A stretch of DNA of 5,037 nucleotides, taken from the NCBI GenBank assembly GCA_023245915.1, contig JAHFJK010000077.1, positions 1 through 5,037 of the forward strand. Direction: 5' to 3'. A model generated the notes under the pieces. The model searched no databases, was not told where the DNA came from, and was given only the letters and a program-made list of their open reading frames with translations. How positions within the stretch are numbered: position 1 is the first letter of the stretch; every line of letters starts with the position of its first letter. Below are positions 4,799 to 5,037 of this stretch, piece by piece. The stretch comes from Candidatus Doudnabacteria bacterium (GTDB lineage: Bacteria; Patescibacteriota; Doudnabacteria; UBA920). Position numbers and translations under genes: made by a program.

Positions 4799-5037
4799 AT
4801 GGACGATTTAAATCAACAACCCAACATTACAATCCAGCCACTCGACAGCATGGTTGTGCAGGCAGCCAACGCGCCTGTTGGGCATGTTGATGTGTCTTCT
4901 CTTCATGCAACGCCGGCCACGCCGGAGCAGGAAAAGGTTTCTTACAGCGACGCAAAAATTGAGGAGATTGAGGTTGCCAAAATTTCTCCCAACCCTTTCC
5001 AGCCCAGAAAAACTTTTGAACCGCAAGCCTTGAGAGA
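4799..5037 (+). CDS. parB: ParB/Spo0J-like chromosome partition protein, N-terminus (runs off window)
   Basis: The frame from ATG 4799 is open to the right edge and gives 79 residues. IEVAKISPNPFQPRKTF (57-73), followed by EPQALRE, matches the first strand and box of the ParB N-terminal CTPase domain, where I-x-P-NPxQPRKxF is the hallmark; the next expected elements (the GERR motif and the helix-turn-helix) lie beyond the window. ParB proteins load at parS as CTP-dependent clamps and work with the ParA ATPase in chromosome or plasmid segregation. The first 50 or so residues (polar, with N, Q, T, P and A) look disordered and show no clear basic ParA-contacting helix. There is a weak purine run but no real Shine-Dalgarno. 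It could instead be a ParB-domain regulator (Noc- or nuclease-type), which the missing part would settle. Confidence 0.85.
   Translation, partial: MDDLNQQPNITIQPLDSMVVQAANAPVGHVDVSSLHATPATPEQEKVSYSDAKIEEIEVAKISPNPFQPRKTFEPQALR

Noticed and set aside
4808..5026. Minus strand 72-residue open frame near the right edge
   Set aside because: Antisense to the ParB-like N-terminus, whose NPFQPRKTF motif fixes the + strand frame.
1..5037. Recoded UGA (Gracilibacteria/SR1-type code)
   Set aside because: UGA ends the transporter (698-700) and the PAP2 gene (4028-4030) at sensible protein lengths, and no in-frame UGA is needed in other genes.

Overview
The window looks like chromosomal DNA of a small-genome bacterium, most likely a candidate-phyla (CPR/Patescibacteria, Parcubacteria-like) organism. 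This is inference from moderate AT-rich composition, compact genes with few Shine-Dalgarno sites, a divergent LIPSEN-type serine hydroxymethyltransferase, and short GC-rich palindromes in almost every gap. UGA ends the transporter and PAP2 genes, so a recoded-UGA lineage is unlikely. All recognised genes are on the + strand.

Layout: 2-700 is the C-terminal part of an MFS transporter (5' end outside the window). 703-746 is a ladder of ACGCGGAT repeats. 754-1305 is a membrane-anchored SAM methyltransferase resembling FAM173/ATPSC-KMT. 1360-1423 is a GTCATTCC...GGAATGAC palindromic element abutting the ribosome binding site of glyA (1434-2786). A 2H-phosphoesterase (2790-3398) follows 3 bp later. 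A perfect 30-bp palindrome (3399-3428) separates it from a PAP2-family phosphatase (3443-4030). After the tRNA locus come an unrecognised four-helix membrane protein (4336-4779) and the N-terminus of a ParB-like protein (4799 to the right edge), whose NPFQPRKTF motif is diagnostic.

The most unusual part is 4016-4317. A good sigma70-type promoter reads into what looks like one tRNA-Leu gene broken into pieces. Removing three palindromic insertions (41, 115 and 19 nt) from 4058-4317 leaves an 85-nt class II tRNA-Leu, best read as anticodon UAA. It has the same length and 13-nt variable arm as its neighbour. The second insertion contains a complete, intact tRNA-Leu(CAA) (4141-4225) inside a 9-bp inverted repeat, so one tRNA gene is nested in another. 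The third insertion is in the anticodon loop. The outer tRNA has weak points: two acceptor mismatches and a poor 3' D-stem strand. It may therefore be a decaying pseudogene, or two broken neighbours, rather than a processed gene.

The protein genes do not form an obvious pathway. glyA and the 2H gene are probably co-translated; the rest are loosely arranged housekeeping and membrane functions.
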